A DNA stretch of 64,000 nt from a virus: IMG/VR virus record IMGVR_UViG_3300033182_000487, positions 1-64,000 of that record; one strand, given 5' to 3'. The notes under the pieces were generated by a model that worked only from the letters and a program-made list of their open reading frames with translations, was not told the DNA's origin and did not search any database. Below, piece after piece: positions 41,049-50,547 of this stretch (positions are counted from its first letter, which is position 1; each line of letters begins with the position of its first letter). Made by a program: the position numbers and the translations under genes.

Positions 41049-41777
41049 ATGGCCAACGAAGCATACATCTACCGCCTTCGCACCGACCTCGGTTCGGGCG
41101 CGATCCAGATCACCGATCTGCTCCCCAACACCTCCCGCCGAGCCTTCTCGTACCAGTCCTACGGACAGAGCGGTTACCTGCCCGCCACGGCTCCCGGTGT
41201 CAGCGCGACCAACCCCACCGATGATGGTGGTGGTGCTGGTGGCGTGACCACGAACGACAGCACGGGCCTCGCCGCCTACATGCTCGGCAACACCAACGAC
41301 GGCACCAGTGGCCGGCAGATCACTGCTGCACAGGCCATCGCCGCTGAGACCACTCTCCTCGGCGCGTTCGCTTCGGGCACTCAGGTCACTGAGGCCGAGA
41401 TCGAGGCTGCGCTGACAGGTGCTGGCTGCGGTGCGGACACCCTTCCCTTCCCGTCGCAGATCCCCGGCAGCGTGTCTGGAACCGCTTCCTCCGCTGGTGG
41501 TGTGGCTTCCGTGGGAAGCCGGAACGACTTCTACAAGGCGCTTTTCAGTTCCTACACGCTCCCCACGGGCTCCGTCTCGGACGCCACGACTGCGCTGGTT
41601 GCAGCGCAGGGTTCGTTCGACGATGACGACTACCGCCAGTTGTACATGTCTGGCGCGATGGCGATCTCCCTGGGACAGGGCGACCTCGCCACCTACTGCG
41701 ATGCCTCCTTCACCTACGGTGGTGTCGCTGGCGCTGCTGCTGTGGTCTACGGACCCGGCGGACTCGTCGTCTCCTGA
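41049..41777 (+). CDS. Virion protein, Gly/Ser/Thr-rich (242 aa)
   Basis: N-terminal strands, then long stretches of Gly, Ser, Thr and Ala (GGGAGGVTTNDSTGL; GTASSAGGVASVGS). This composition fits a major decoration or tail-tube-like protein. Position after the 40290 gene and a terminator at its 3' end support a late operon. No family identified. Confidence 0.55.
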   Translation: MANEAYIYRLRTDLGSGAIQITDLLPNTSRRAFSYQSYGQSGYLPATAPGVSATNPTDDGGGAGGVTTNDSTGLAAYMLGNTNDGTSGRQITAAQAIAAETTLLGAFASGTQVTEAEIEAALTGAGCGADTLPFPSQIPGSVSGTASSAGGVASVGSRNDFYKALFSSYTLPTGSVSDATTALVAAQGSFDDDDYRQLYMSGAMAISLGQGDLATYCDASFTYGGVAGAAAVVYGPGGLVVS

Positions 41778-41818
41778 TCTTTAGAGGGGGTGGTCCTCAC
41801 CTCTCCTTTCCTGTGTCT

Positions 41819-41851
41819 GAGGCTCCGGGGGTATCTTGCCCTCGGAGCCTC
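41819..41851 (+). terminator. Terminator hairpin after the structural run
   Basis: GAGGCTCCG at 41819-41827 pairs perfectly with CGGAGCCTC at 41843-41851, and GGG/CCC inside the loop extends it. It stands between the late genes and the replication block. The tail GCTCGTTTGGG is only moderately T-rich. Confidence 0.55.
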
Positions 41852-41862
41852 GCTCGTTTGGG

Positions 41863-42114
41863 ATGGAGATGCCCGCAACCCCCTACCGCACCAAAGACCT
41901 CTACTTCTCCGCGTACCTGCGCGTGGCGGGGGTGCCGTTCCTGGGTGCGGAGCGCCAGGACGACGGCAAGGTGGTCTTCCTGTTTGAGGATCTGGGCCCT
42001 CCGGCCATGCGTGATCTCAAGCGGGGCTATTTCTCGGACCAGGCCAAAGTCCCGGCCATGTCCTTCGTGCAGATGATCCGGTCCATGAAGTCCCTCACCT
42101 ATTCGACCCGGTAA
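41863..42114 (+). CDS. Small phage protein, DUF5659-like
   Basis: About 83 residues. LYFSAYLRVAGVPFLGAERQ, KVVFLFEDLG and the MIRSMKSLTY ending resemble small phage proteins grouped as DUF5659; role unknown. The start is uncertain: ATG 41863 or 41869, neither with a clear ribosome site. Confidence 0.5.
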   Translation: MEMPATPYRTKDLYFSAYLRVAGVPFLGAERQDDGKVVFLFEDLGPPAMRDLKRGYFSDQAKVPAMSFVQMIRSMKSLTYSTR

Positions 42115-42115
42115 C

Positions 42116-42146
42116 GGGGGGTGCGCCGTCTCGGGCGATGGGTATG
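42116..42146 (+). promoter_or_regulatory. Type B promoter-like element
   Basis: GGGGGGT (42116-42122), exactly 17 bases, GGGTATG (42140-42146), just before the 42154 gene. Confidence 0.65.
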
Positions 42147-42153
42147 ACGGGGC

Positions 42154-42633
42154 ATGGCACTTCCCCTACAGGTCATCGAAGGCATCTTTTGTGAGCGTGA
42201 CGGCGCTTGCGTGGTGACCCGTCCGGGTGAAGCCGACATCAACGTCAACGACGTCCTGGCCGAGTTCGTCGGGAGGCTCGTGGAGATCAACCTCCACCAC
42301 TTCCCCCTCGACATCAACAAGGCGGCCCCCGGCGGGGGATCATGCCTTTGGCACGGGCACTGTCCCCATGGCCACCAGGAGCGTCCCGGCTGGCTGTTCC
42401 ACCAGAAACTGTCCGGCACTCTGACCCTCACCGACACGCACGAGTGGGACGTCGGGGGGACTCTCCTCGACCTGAGCAAGATGCCGGGACATCAGGGGAG
42501 ACTGGTCCTGCTGGACGAGGACGCCATCAAGCCGCCCGAGCCAGGAGATCAGAGGTCCACCGAAGACCTGCTCCGCGAGGCACAGGCGATGGTGGACCTT
42601 CTCACAGGTTTCCAGAAGGTAGTGAAGCCATGA
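42154..42633 (+). CDS. Hypothetical protein (159 aa) preceding the RecD2-like helicase
   Basis: Mixed strands with His/Cys-rich region CLWHGHCPHGHQERPGWLFHQ that may bind metal. No family recognised. Its stop overlaps the helicase start (ATGA), so they are translated together. Confidence 0.55.
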   Translation: MALPLQVIEGIFCERDGACVVTRPGEADINVNDVLAEFVGRLVEINLHHFPLDINKAAPGGGSCLWHGHCPHGHQERPGWLFHQKLSGTLTLTDTHEWDVGGTLLDLSKMPGHQGRLVLLDEDAIKPPEPGDQRSTEDLLREAQAMVDLLTGFQKVVKP

Positions 42634-44873
42634 GTCAGGTGTACAGCGGTCGGGTGACCTCGGTCATCTACCAGTCCGAGGACTTCCGAATCCTCAAGGC
42701 CCTCATTGACGGAGGGAAACCCCAACCCGTGACCGTGCGAGGTCACTTCCCGGCGCAGAACGTCGTGCTGGGGTCATGGGTGTCCTTTGAGGCGAAGTGG
42801 ATCAAGCACGCGCAGTACGGCAACCAGTTGACCGTGACCCGGAGCCCCGTGTTCGTGAAGTCGTGGTCGGACGACCGGGTGTTGTCTGCGCTGTCGGCCA
42901 ACCAGGTCGGACCTCAGTTGCGGCTCCAGTTGCAGATGTACGCGAAGGGCGCAGGCATGGACCTCGCCGATGCGCTGGACGCTGGCCTTGAGGGCATGGA
43001 CCTGGAGGCATTGACGAAGCAGTACGTCGTGGGGCGCTGGAAGGCCCTCCGCACCCACCTGGACGCGGCTCAGTTCCTCTCGGACGCTGGTGTCCCTCCG
43101 AAGGTCATCGGCAAGGTCTGGTCCGCCCTGGGCGAAGACCTGGAGGAGAAGATCACGGAAGACCCGTGGATCCTCGTCCGCGTCGGCGGCATCTCCTTCA
43201 AGGAGGCCGACGAGGTCGCCATGCGCCTCGGCGTGGACGTCAACAACCAGGGCCGCATGAACGGTGCGGTCCTCACCGCTGTGCAGGACGTCGCCACCGA
43301 GGGCCACGTCTACGCTGGCACAGGGCAGATCGTGAACGCGGTCGGGAAGATGCTGTCCGGCACCCCTGACCCAAAGGCCGTGGCCGCTGCCATCAAAGAC
43401 CTTCACGCCAGCAAGCAGTTGTCGGTGGTGCGGGACTTCGGTGGGGTCGCGGTCTACGAGCCGTGGGTCGAGGAGATGGAGCGGTCCTGTGCCGACATGC
43501 TCCTCCGACGCCACGAGGACGCGGCATCACCGCTGACCAGAGAGCACGTCAACGCCGAGTTGGACAAGTGGGCGCAGGGCCGCAAGGTCACCCTGACCGA
43601 CACCCAGCGGCTCGCGGCGCTCCGTGCCTTGACGGACCCCATCAGTGTGCTCACCGGGCTTCCGGGCACAGGTAAGACGACTACGCTCCACGCCATCGTG
43701 TCCGTGTTGAACGACGCCAGTGTGCCCTTCCTGCTCGTGGCTCCCACGGGCATCGCAGCGAAGCGGCTGGCGACCGTCACCTACTCGGCTGCTTCGACGG
43801 TCCACCGGGCTTTCAGCGCAAAGGGCTGGAGCGACGAGGAGCGGGAGGCCACCTACGTCGGGATCACGGGCGCGGCGGAAGCGAAGCGCGGCACGGACAC
43901 GAAGGGAGAACAGTGGGGCTACGGGCCCGGCAACCCCCACCCCGCACAGGTCGTGATCGTGGACGAGTCCTCGATGCTCGATCTCCACATGCTGTACCGA
44001 CTGCTCCAGGGCACGTCGGACGAGTGCAGGCTGGTGTTCGTGGGCGACCCCTACCAGTTGCCCAGCGTCGGAGCGGGTGACGTGCTCCGTGATCTCAGGG
44101 ACAGTGAGCGTTTTTCGCACACCCACCTCCACGAGATCTTCCGGCAGGACGGCACCTCCAGCATCGTCACCGCCGCACACGCCATCCACGCAGGCAAAGC
44201 CCCGGACATGACGGACCGGGACTTCATGCTGATCACCACGGACGGAGATGACGACGGGCTGGAGGCCCGCATGGTGATCCGCAAGATCGCGACCCGGCTG
44301 TTCGACAAGCGCGAGAACTTCCAGGTGCTCTCACCGCGCCACAAGGGAGAGGCTGGGGTCACGAACCTCAACGAGATCCTGCGGATGTCCATCAACCCGC
44401 CCAGCCCTGGCCGCGCCGAGAGAAATCTGGCCGGGGGCGTCGTCCGGGAAGGCGACAGGATCATGGTCATCAAGAACGACTACGAGCAGGGCGTCTACAA
44501 CGGCGACGTGGGCAAGGTCCACATGATCGACCACCGCAAGAAGCGGCTGTCGATCCGGGTGTTCGGCCCTCCGGGTCAGCCGGAACAGGAGGTCACCTAC
44601 GACCTCACGAAGGGCACACCCCCGATCCGGCTCGCTTATGCACAGACCATCCACAAGAGCCAGGGTCAGGAGTACGACATCATCGTGGTGCCCATGCTCA
44701 AGACCTTCGGCTGGCAGTTGCAGCGCAACCTGCTCTACACCGCCATCACCCGAGCGAAGAAGCGCGTGTTCATCGTCGGCCACGCCGACGCCGTGATGAA
44801 GGCGGTCCGAAACGACCGTGCAGACCAGCGCAACACCCACCTCGCAGCCCGCTTGAAGATCAAGGGGGGTTGA
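42630..44873 (+). CDS. recD2: RecD2-like SF1B DNA helicase
   Basis: 747 residues. The N-terminus is a RecD2-type helical region and OB-like start (VYSGRVTSVIYQSEDFRIL). Walker A is GLPGTGKTT (from 343), motif Ia VAPTGIAAKRL, motif II VDESSML (near 444), and C-terminal motifs AYAQTIHKSQGQEYD and YTAITRAKKRVFIVG (motifs V/VI). It translocates 5' to 3' on single-stranded DNA and probably acts with RecA and Mre11-Rad50 in repair or recombination-dependent replication. Its last codons overlap the next type B element. Confidence 0.9.
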   Translation: MSQVYSGRVTSVIYQSEDFRILKALIDGGKPQPVTVRGHFPAQNVVLGSWVSFEAKWIKHAQYGNQLTVTRSPVFVKSWSDDRVLSALSANQVGPQLRLQLQMYAKGAGMDLADALDAGLEGMDLEALTKQYVVGRWKALRTHLDAAQFLSDAGVPPKVIGKVWSALGEDLEEKITEDPWILVRVGGISFKEADEVAMRLGVDVNNQGRMNGAVLTAVQDVATEGHVYAGTGQIVNAVGKMLSGTPDPKAVAAAIKDLHASKQLSVVRDFGGVAVYEPWVEEMERSCADMLLRRHEDAASPLTREHVNAELDKWAQGRKVTLTDTQRLAALRALTDPISVLTGLPGTGKTTTLHAIVSVLNDASVPFLLVAPTGIAAKRLATVTYSAASTVHRAFSAKGWSDEEREATYVGITGAAEAKRGTDTKGEQWGYGPGNPHPAQVVIVDESSMLDLHMLYRLLQGTSDECRLVFVGDPYQLPSVGAGDVLRDLRDSERFSHTHLHEIFRQDGTSSIVTAAHAIHAGKAPDMTDRDFMLITTDGDDDGLEARMVIRKIATRLFDKRENFQVLSPRHKGEAGVTNLNEILRMSINPPSPGRAERNLAGGVVREGDRIMVIKNDYEQGVYNGDVGKVHMIDHRKKRLSIRVFGPPGQPEQEVTYDLTKGTPPIRLAYAQTIHKSQGQEYDIIVVPMLKTFGWQLQRNLLYTAITRAKKRVFIVGHADAVMKAVRNDRADQRNTHLAARLKIKGG

Positions 44874-44894
44874 TCCCTTTCCTGGTTGGGTAAG
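44864..44894 (+). promoter_or_regulatory. Type B promoter-like element
   Basis: GGGGGGT (44864-44870), 17 bases, GGGTAAG (44888-44894), overlapping the end of the helicase gene. Confidence 0.7.
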
Positions 44895-44938
44895 AGCAGG
44901 AACCGCCTCGCCCGAGGCCGGACAACATGGAGGATCAG

Positions 44939-45376
44939 ATGGCTGATCAAGCACACCTCAAGCACATCAAGGACACCGTGGACCGCGTGAAGGGCAAGAT
45001 GCGGATCACGAAGGTCGTCGCCACCCGTGCCGTGAAGACGAAGCAGGGTGACTTTTTCGCTGGCATGAGCGCCGCATGGGACACCGTGCAGGACGACGCT
45101 GGCGGGATGGGCGCTGACACCGACGTGTCCGTGGACACCGCCGACACCGCGTCCTCTGGCATGACCATGCAGGAAGCGCAGGTCGCCCACATCCTCCTCT
45201 CGATGGAGGCCAGCATCGCCGCGTGGCGCGCTGCCCTCTCGGACGGAGCCATCAGCGAGAACCGCTTCGACGGCAAGGTCCGTGACGTGAAGCGCAACGC
45301 GCTCGCCCACCTCTCCCGCATCCTGCCGAAGCAGGAAGCGAAGGCGATGGTGGATTCCACCTCGCAGGTCGCGTAG
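44939..45376 (+). CDS. Hypothetical acidic protein (145 aa)
   Basis: Charged helical protein; a Thr/Asp stretch (TDVSVDTADTASSGM) in the middle. ATG 44939 has GGAGG six bases before; an ATG at 44927 is less good. Next to coiled-coil and ssDNA-binding-like genes, it may belong with replication-recombination functions. Confidence 0.5.
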   Translation: MADQAHLKHIKDTVDRVKGKMRITKVVATRAVKTKQGDFFAGMSAAWDTVQDDAGGMGADTDVSVDTADTASSGMTMQEAQVAHILLSMEASIAAWRAALSDGAISENRFDGKVRDVKRNALAHLSRILPKQEAKAMVDSTSQVA

Positions 45377-45384
45377 GAGGGACC

Positions 45385-46206
45385 ATGACGGAAGAAGCCC
45401 CCGCTCTCCCCGAGATCAGCGTGAACGTGGTCGAGTCGGTGTTCCGCCGCCTCTCGACCATGGAGGTCGAACTCGACAACGACCCGCTCCAGTACGGACC
45501 CAAGCGGTTGAACGGCAAGGTGGCCGAGGCACGAGGGATGCTCACCGAGTGCGAGGGCGTCTACCTCAAGGTCTCCCTGTGGCTCCAGAAGTACCGGGCC
45601 GCGCACCGCACCCTCGCGATGGAGATGGACCTCGCGAAGAAGCACCTCTACGCCAACGACCCGGAGGTCCGGGCTGGTAGAAATGTGGCCGACCGTGAGG
45701 CCCTCGCGACGATGAAGTTGCGGGATCAGGCTCGCTCGCTGTCCGCCGTGGCTCAGTCTCAGGAAGACCTGGAGGCCATGCTCACCGTCGTGAAGGCGAA
45801 GCGAGCAGACCTCAAGGACGTGCAGGGACGGCTCCGGGATCAGATGAAGTTGTGCCACGAGGAGATCAGCCTCGGCGGACGCTGGGGCAGCAAGCCTGCG
45901 CCCGGCACGAAGGCACCGGATCTCGACGAGGCTCCCAACGTGGACAAGAAGACCCTCCGTGATCTGCATGAGATGTTCACGGGCGACCGCGCTGCGGAGC
46001 CTGACCTCGCTGCTGTGGTCCCTCCCGTGGAGGAGGCCGCACCCGAGGCCCCCGTCGAGGAGCAGGTGCAGGATGATCCCCCCGCACAGGAGACCAACGG
46101 GCTGATCGACGAGGAGGCCGACGAGTTCCTCGCAGCCATCGAAACCCCTGCCACTGGCAAGGATCTCAAGAACCTGGACGACCTTCTGGACGACCTCGAC
46201 CTCTAA
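45385..46206 (+). CDS. Coiled-coil protein with acidic C-terminus
   Basis: 273 residues. Long helical heptads (SVFRRLSTMEVELDND; KLRDQARSLSAVAQSQEDLEAML), Pro/Glu/Ala linker (about 200-245), and an acidic tail NLDDLLDDLDL. Such a tail is found on single-stranded DNA-binding proteins and their loaders, and the next gene ends similarly. It could be a recombination mediator or SSB partner. Not confirmed. Confidence 0.5.
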   Translation: MTEEAPALPEISVNVVESVFRRLSTMEVELDNDPLQYGPKRLNGKVAEARGMLTECEGVYLKVSLWLQKYRAAHRTLAMEMDLAKKHLYANDPEVRAGRNVADREALATMKLRDQARSLSAVAQSQEDLEAMLTVVKAKRADLKDVQGRLRDQMKLCHEEISLGGRWGSKPAPGTKAPDLDEAPNVDKKTLRDLHEMFTGDRAAEPDLAAVVPPVEEAAPEAPVEEQVQDDPPAQETNGLIDEEADEFLAAIETPATGKDLKNLDDLLDDLDL

Positions 46207-46216
46207 TCCAGCGGCA

Positions 46217-46247
46217 GGGGGGTTGATCCCTCTGCGCGTTGGGTACA
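46217..46247 (+). promoter_or_regulatory. Type B promoter-like element
   Basis: GGGGGGT (46217-46223), 17 bases, GGGTACA (46241-46247), 77 bases before the next ATG. Confidence 0.65.
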
Positions 46248-46323
46248 ACCCCTTTGGGCGCACCAAACATCAACGCTTCATCAAGCACATGACCTTTCAC
46301 CCGCGCCCTGGAGACACAACACC

Positions 46324-47052
46324 ATGACTGATGGATTCATCGACTTTTCGTTCGGCTCTGGCGACGACGCTCTCAAGAAGAAGTCCTCGCGCTACAAGCC
46401 CGAGACCGGGGTCACCGACCGCGCCTCGTTCGTGTGGTTCAACGACTACGACGGCGAGGGGATGCCCGCCGAGGGTGCCCAGCCGAAGTTCGCTGGCTGC
46501 GAGCGCACGAAGTACGACAGCCGCGTCGGCGTCGTCCTGCTCACCCCGTCCAACCGGGACGAGATCCTGCGGATCCTCCGCACCGACCCCCAGCACCGCG
46601 TGGCCTCCGTCATCTGCGTCTGGCCGACCGACAAGGACGGCGAGTTGGACGTGGCATCGTTCAAGGCTGGCAAGGGCTGGAAGGTCCAGCCGTGGGTCTT
46701 CGACCCCGGCAAGTACAACCAGATCAAGAACGTGAACAAGCGGTTCCCGCTCACGGCTCACGACCTGTCCATGACCTGCACGGACGGCACCTTCCACAAG
46801 ATGACCTTCACCCCCGAGGGTGAGTCGCTGCTGGACAAGTACCTCAACGCCAAGAGCGAGGACTTGCAGGCCGTCGGTCGCAAGATCATCGCCGAGGCCC
46901 GTCGGGTCGCGGACGACATCTACCGCGACCTCGCCCGGTCCATGACCCCCGACGAGGTCCGCGAGGCCATCGGCGAGGAGGTCGCTTCCTCCGGTGGCTC
47001 CGGTTCCCACACCGCCGCCGACGTGGACAACCTCCTCGACGACGTGCTGTAG
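46324..47052 (+). CDS. Possible single-stranded DNA-binding protein
   Basis: 242 residues. The opening is acidic and Gly-rich; the core has alternating strands (SRVGVVLLTP; VASVICVWPTDKDGEL) and a Cys/His group (CTDGTFHKM) that might bind zinc. The C-terminus ends VDNLLDDVL, an acidic tail like those of phage gp32-type proteins that recruit partners. Position between RecD2-like helicase, RuvC and RecA supports an SSB role. Assigned by context and tail only. Confidence 0.45.
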   Translation: MTDGFIDFSFGSGDDALKKKSSRYKPETGVTDRASFVWFNDYDGEGMPAEGAQPKFAGCERTKYDSRVGVVLLTPSNRDEILRILRTDPQHRVASVICVWPTDKDGELDVASFKAGKGWKVQPWVFDPGKYNQIKNVNKRFPLTAHDLSMTCTDGTFHKMTFTPEGESLLDKYLNAKSEDLQAVGRKIIAEARRVADDIYRDLARSMTPDEVREAIGEEVASSGGSGSHTAADVDNLLDDVL

Positions 47053-47053
47053 G

Positions 47054-47746
47054 GTGAGGGTACTTGGTCTCGACCCGTCATTGACGAACTACGGTTGGGC
47101 CGTACACGAAACAAGCGCCCCCGTCGGCACGCCTGAGCGGCTTGCCGCACGGGGGCGTTTTCGCACCCCGTCGAAGATGGAGTTCATCGAGCGGTACAAG
47201 GCGCAGCGGGAGTCCCTGCGTGCCCTGATCCGCGAGTACCGCCCTGACCGGGTGGGCATCGAGTTCCCCGTCTTCGACAACCTGTGGTCCGAAGGCATGT
47301 ACGGTCTGTTCCTCTACTCCTGTGAAGCCCTCCGCGCCGAGTGTGTGGACGTGGTCTTCTGGAGCCCTCTGCAAGCGAAGGCACACGCCCGCGACACCCT
47401 CGACCGTCCGAAGGGATGGAAGATGGACAAGGCGGATATGTGCGAGGCCGCGAAGCAGGACGTGGGTGGCGGGCGCAACTGGAATCACAACGAGGCGGAC
47501 GCCTACCTGGTCGCGGTCCTGTCGGGTCGCTTCTGGGACTTCTACGACGGAAGGCTGGAGGAAGGGGGGTTGACCCCGACCGAGAACCGGTACTTCACAA
47601 AGGTCCACACCTTCGTCCGAGGGAAGCGGGCTGGCAAGACAATCAAGAAGGGAGTGATCTACCGGGAGTCGGATCGCTTCTTCATGTGGTCCCGACTCCG
47701 GGACGAGGAGAATCCCCATGGCACGAGCAACGAAGAAGAAGGGTGA
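47054..47746 (+). CDS. ruvC: RuvC-like Holliday-junction resolvase
   Basis: 230 residues. RNase H-fold active-site acids are visible: Asp7 (VLGLDPSLTNYGWA), Glu70 (VGIEFPVF), and HNEADA (145-150) with Asp149. It starts GTG directly after the preceding stop. The resolvase is expected to cut four-way junctions before packaging or during recombination. Its 3' end overlaps RecA's start by 29 bases. Confidence 0.85.
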   Translation: MRVLGLDPSLTNYGWAVHETSAPVGTPERLAARGRFRTPSKMEFIERYKAQRESLRALIREYRPDRVGIEFPVFDNLWSEGMYGLFLYSCEALRAECVDVVFWSPLQAKAHARDTLDRPKGWKMDKADMCEAAKQDVGGGRNWNHNEADAYLVAVLSGRFWDFYDGRLEEGGLTPTENRYFTKVHTFVRGKRAGKTIKKGVIYRESDRFFMWSRLRDEENPHGTSNEEEG

Positions 47747-48935
47747 GGGCAGCAACGCCCTCGCAAACGCAGCCAGCCCACTGGCAGCGGTCACCGCATA
47801 CCTGACCGAGAAGAAGGGCAAGGAGTTCACGGGCATCGTCGTCGCGATGGACGACAGCACGGTCCAGGAGTCCCTCCCCCACATCAGCACGGGCAGCATC
47901 GTCATCGACTACCTGATCGGCGGCTCGCAGAACTCGTTCGGGGTCTCCCCCTGTCCGGGGTTCCCTCGTGGCCGGGTCACCCAGATCTGGGGTCACGAGT
48001 CCGCTGGTAAGACGACGCTGTGCTTGGAGGCTGTGGCTCAGTGCTGCGCCGAGGGTGGCACCGCCGTCTACATCGACTGGGAGAACGACATCGTCCCCGA
48101 CTACGCGGCGGCGCTGGGTGTGCCCATCACCGACTCCAACAAGTTCATGCTCCTCCAGCCCGACACGCTGGAAGACGGGATCAAGTACGCGATGGCCTAC
48201 GCCACGGCTGGTGTGGACCTGATCATCTTCGACTCCGTTGGTGCCGCCGTGACCCGACGCATCGCCGAGCGTGATGCCCTCGACGTGGCCGAGCAGTCGA
48301 AGGTCGCAGAACTCCAGTCCGTGTGGTCTCAGGAACTCCCCAACATCAAGGGCACCATCGCTCGCAGCGGCACCGCCGTGGTTGGGATCAGCCAGGTCCG
48401 CGCCAACATGAACACGGGCCCCGGCGCGAAGACGAAGCCGCAGGGCGGCAACGCATGGAAGTTCTACGCTGCCGTGCGTCTGGAGTTGCGCCGTGTCCAG
48501 AACGAGAAGGCCCGCGAGTACAACGACCTGACCCACAAGACCGACGAGCGTGTGGTCGGTGGGATCATCAAGGCCAAGACGGTCAAGTGCAAGGTCTCCA
48601 GTTCGCAGGGCCGCGAGGAGATCTTCTACATCCGCTGGGGCGAGGGCATCGACAACGTGCGGACGGTCATCGAGATCGCGAAGTCCCACGGGATCATCAA
48701 GGGCTCCGGCTGGATGACCTGGGCCGACGCTCCCGGCGGACCGCTCAAGTTGCAGGGCTCCGAGAAGATGCGGAAGCACATGCTCGACAACCCCGACACC
48801 TTTGAGGCGTTGAAGGCGAAGGTCATGCCGTTCCTCGGAGCAGGTGGCGCTGACCAGTACCAGGACGAGGAGATCGGTGATCTCGCCATGTCCGCCCTGG
48901 ACGAGCAGATGGCCGCTGCGGGGATCGATCTGTAG
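47718..48935 (+). CDS. recA: RecA recombinase
   Basis: 405 residues. Walker A GHESAGKTT (92-100), then YIDWENDI with the catalytic Glu, Walker B DLIIFDSVG, and the L2-like region (GGNAWKFYAAVRLELRR). The N-terminal domain is longer than that of E. coli and starts with a Lys-rich tail. The acidic C-terminus (EEIGDLAMSALDEQM) is typical. It catalyses strand exchange for recombination-dependent replication and repair. AGGAGAATCCCC is a good ribosome site. Confidence 0.95.
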   Translation: MARATKKKGEGSNALANAASPLAAVTAYLTEKKGKEFTGIVVAMDDSTVQESLPHISTGSIVIDYLIGGSQNSFGVSPCPGFPRGRVTQIWGHESAGKTTLCLEAVAQCCAEGGTAVYIDWENDIVPDYAAALGVPITDSNKFMLLQPDTLEDGIKYAMAYATAGVDLIIFDSVGAAVTRRIAERDALDVAEQSKVAELQSVWSQELPNIKGTIARSGTAVVGISQVRANMNTGPGAKTKPQGGNAWKFYAAVRLELRRVQNEKAREYNDLTHKTDERVVGGIIKAKTVKCKVSSSQGREEIFYIRWGEGIDNVRTVIEIAKSHGIIKGSGWMTWADAPGGPLKLQGSEKMRKHMLDNPDTFEALKAKVMPFLGAGGADQYQDEEIGDLAMSALDEQMAAAGIDL

Positions 48936-48966
48936 CGGATCGAGTATGACCCCGTAGGAGGCGAAG

Positions 48967-50052
48967 ATGCCCGTTCAAGTACGAGTCAGGGACTTCCAGT
49001 CCATCAAGGACGCGACCGTCACCATCGACGGTCTCACCGTGGTGACTGGAGCCAACAACAGCGGCAAGACCGCGTTCATGCGGGCCATCCGAGGGGTGTT
49101 CACCAACGCCCCTCCCGGCCCTCTCGTGCGCCACGGCTGCGCCCACCTGTCCGTCACCCTCACCTTCGACGACGGGACCACCATCCTGTGGGAGAAGGGG
49201 TGGGAGAAGCCGGGCCGCAAGGGCAAGACAGTCAACCGCTACACCATCAACGGGAAGCAGATCGCCACCGTGGGTCGAGGAGTCCCGCCCGAGGTCGAGG
49301 CGCTGGGGGTCAGGGAGATCCAAGCAGCGTCCGACCGGGTGTGGCCGCAGATTGCCCAGCAGTTCGACGGCACCTTGTTCCTGGTCAACAGGCCGGGGTC
49401 GGCTGTGGCCGAGGCCCTGTCGGACGTGGAGAGGGTCGGTGCGCTCTCCTCGGCGCTGAAAGCCTCCGAGAAGGACCGTCGAGCGGTGAACGCCGAGTTG
49501 AAGGTCCGGCGCAAGGACGTGGAGACGCACAAGGTCGCTGCCGAGAAATACGACGGTCTGGACGTGGTGGGGGATCAGATTCGCCGCCTCTCCGATGACC
49601 TCAAGAGCATCCAGCAGAAGGAGCAGGACATCCAGGACACCACCCGGTGCCGGGATCAGCGGGCTGCGGCAGCACAGGCCGTCAACGACCTGGCGGACTT
49701 CGACGTGGTGATCCCGACCACGAAGGCAACGAAGATCAAGCAGGGCATCGTGAAGGTGCAGGGCTACGCCGACCGCCTCCGCGAGGCACGGGACGAGCAC
49801 CAGATCTGGGGCTCTGTGTCCGTCACCCTCCCGTCCGCCGATGGGGTCAACGCCACCCGTGCGGGGATCGACGTCGTGAACACGCTCTGGGAACGGTTCA
49901 ACGCAGCCCACGATGCAGTCGATGCGGCAGATGCCGACGCCAAGCGTGTGGCAGCGGAACTGGTCGAGGCCGAAGCCGAGGTCCAACGGCTCCTGGGCGA
50001 GCGTGGGGTCTGCCCGACCTGCAACACCATCCATGAAGGAGCACACCCATGA
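48967..50052 (+). CDS. Rad50/SbcC N-terminal half ending in a zinc hook
   Basis: 361 residues. Walker A GANNSGKT (28-35) and the Q-loop-type region of an SMC-like ATPase, then a coiled coil (about 170-345) that ends in CPTC (349-352), the zinc-hook motif normally at the middle of full Rad50. The chain stops nine residues after it. The missing C-terminal lobe is the separate gene at 54654. The two halves presumably dimerise with Mre11 (51194). The stop overlaps the next ATG (ATGA). Confidence 0.9.
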   Translation: MPVQVRVRDFQSIKDATVTIDGLTVVTGANNSGKTAFMRAIRGVFTNAPPGPLVRHGCAHLSVTLTFDDGTTILWEKGWEKPGRKGKTVNRYTINGKQIATVGRGVPPEVEALGVREIQAASDRVWPQIAQQFDGTLFLVNRPGSAVAEALSDVERVGALSSALKASEKDRRAVNAELKVRRKDVETHKVAAEKYDGLDVVGDQIRRLSDDLKSIQQKEQDIQDTTRCRDQRAAAAQAVNDLADFDVVIPTTKATKIKQGIVKVQGYADRLREARDEHQIWGSVSVTLPSADGVNATRAGIDVVNTLWERFNAAHDAVDAADADAKRVAAELVEAEAEVQRLLGERGVCPTCNTIHEGAHP

Positions 50053-50486
50053 GTCAGAACAGCCTGTTTGCCTACCGTGAGTCCGAGCGGACCACGGGGG
50101 AGAAGCGTCGGATTGCCGTGTACCACTACATGCTCGTCCAAGGAGACGAGGGAGCCACCGACGACGAGATGATCCACACGCTGGGGATCAAGCACGCCAG
50201 CATGGCGGGCACCCGTCTCCAGTTGATGCGTCTGGGCGCGGTGGTCAAGACCACGAAGCGTCGGAAGACGGCAGCGGGCAACCCTGCCGATGTCTACGTC
50301 GCCATCCCCGGCATCAACGTCCGCAAGGCCCCTCCGAAGACCGAGCGGGATCACATGCTCACCGCAGCCCGGAAGAAGATCAAGGAGATGTCCGACGACG
50401 AGTTGCGGGCGTTCCTGGCCGAGGGGTCCGACGAACACGAGGCCCCCGACGACCTGCTCGATTTCTACGCGGAGTTCCGGGATTAG
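50049..50486 (+). CDS. Winged-helix protein, first of two paralogues
   Basis: 145 residues. The region YHYMLVQGDEGATDDEMIHT with the helix KHASMAGTRLQLMRLGAVVK and wing is a winged-helix DNA-binding fold. It is related to the next gene by layout (YHYFLKRG...GLPHQTVSAVRGELVKAGAVV). Acidic C-terminus. It starts by ATGA overlap with the Rad50 half. May act as regulator or DNA-binding subunit. Confidence 0.6.
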   Translation: MSQNSLFAYRESERTTGEKRRIAVYHYMLVQGDEGATDDEMIHTLGIKHASMAGTRLQLMRLGAVVKTTKRRKTAAGNPADVYVAIPGINVRKAPPKTERDHMLTAARKKIKEMSDDELRAFLAEGSDEHEAPDDLLDFYAEFRD

Positions 50487-50487
50487 A

Positions 50488-50518
50488 GGGGGGTCGAGAT
50501 CTCCTCCGGGTCGGTAAA
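50488..50518 (+). promoter_or_regulatory. Type B promoter-like element
   Basis: GGGGGGT (50488-50494), 17 bases, CGGTAAA (50512-50518), between the two winged-helix genes. Confidence 0.55.
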
Positions 50519-50547
50519 TACAGAGGCACCTCTCAGCAGGAGACCAG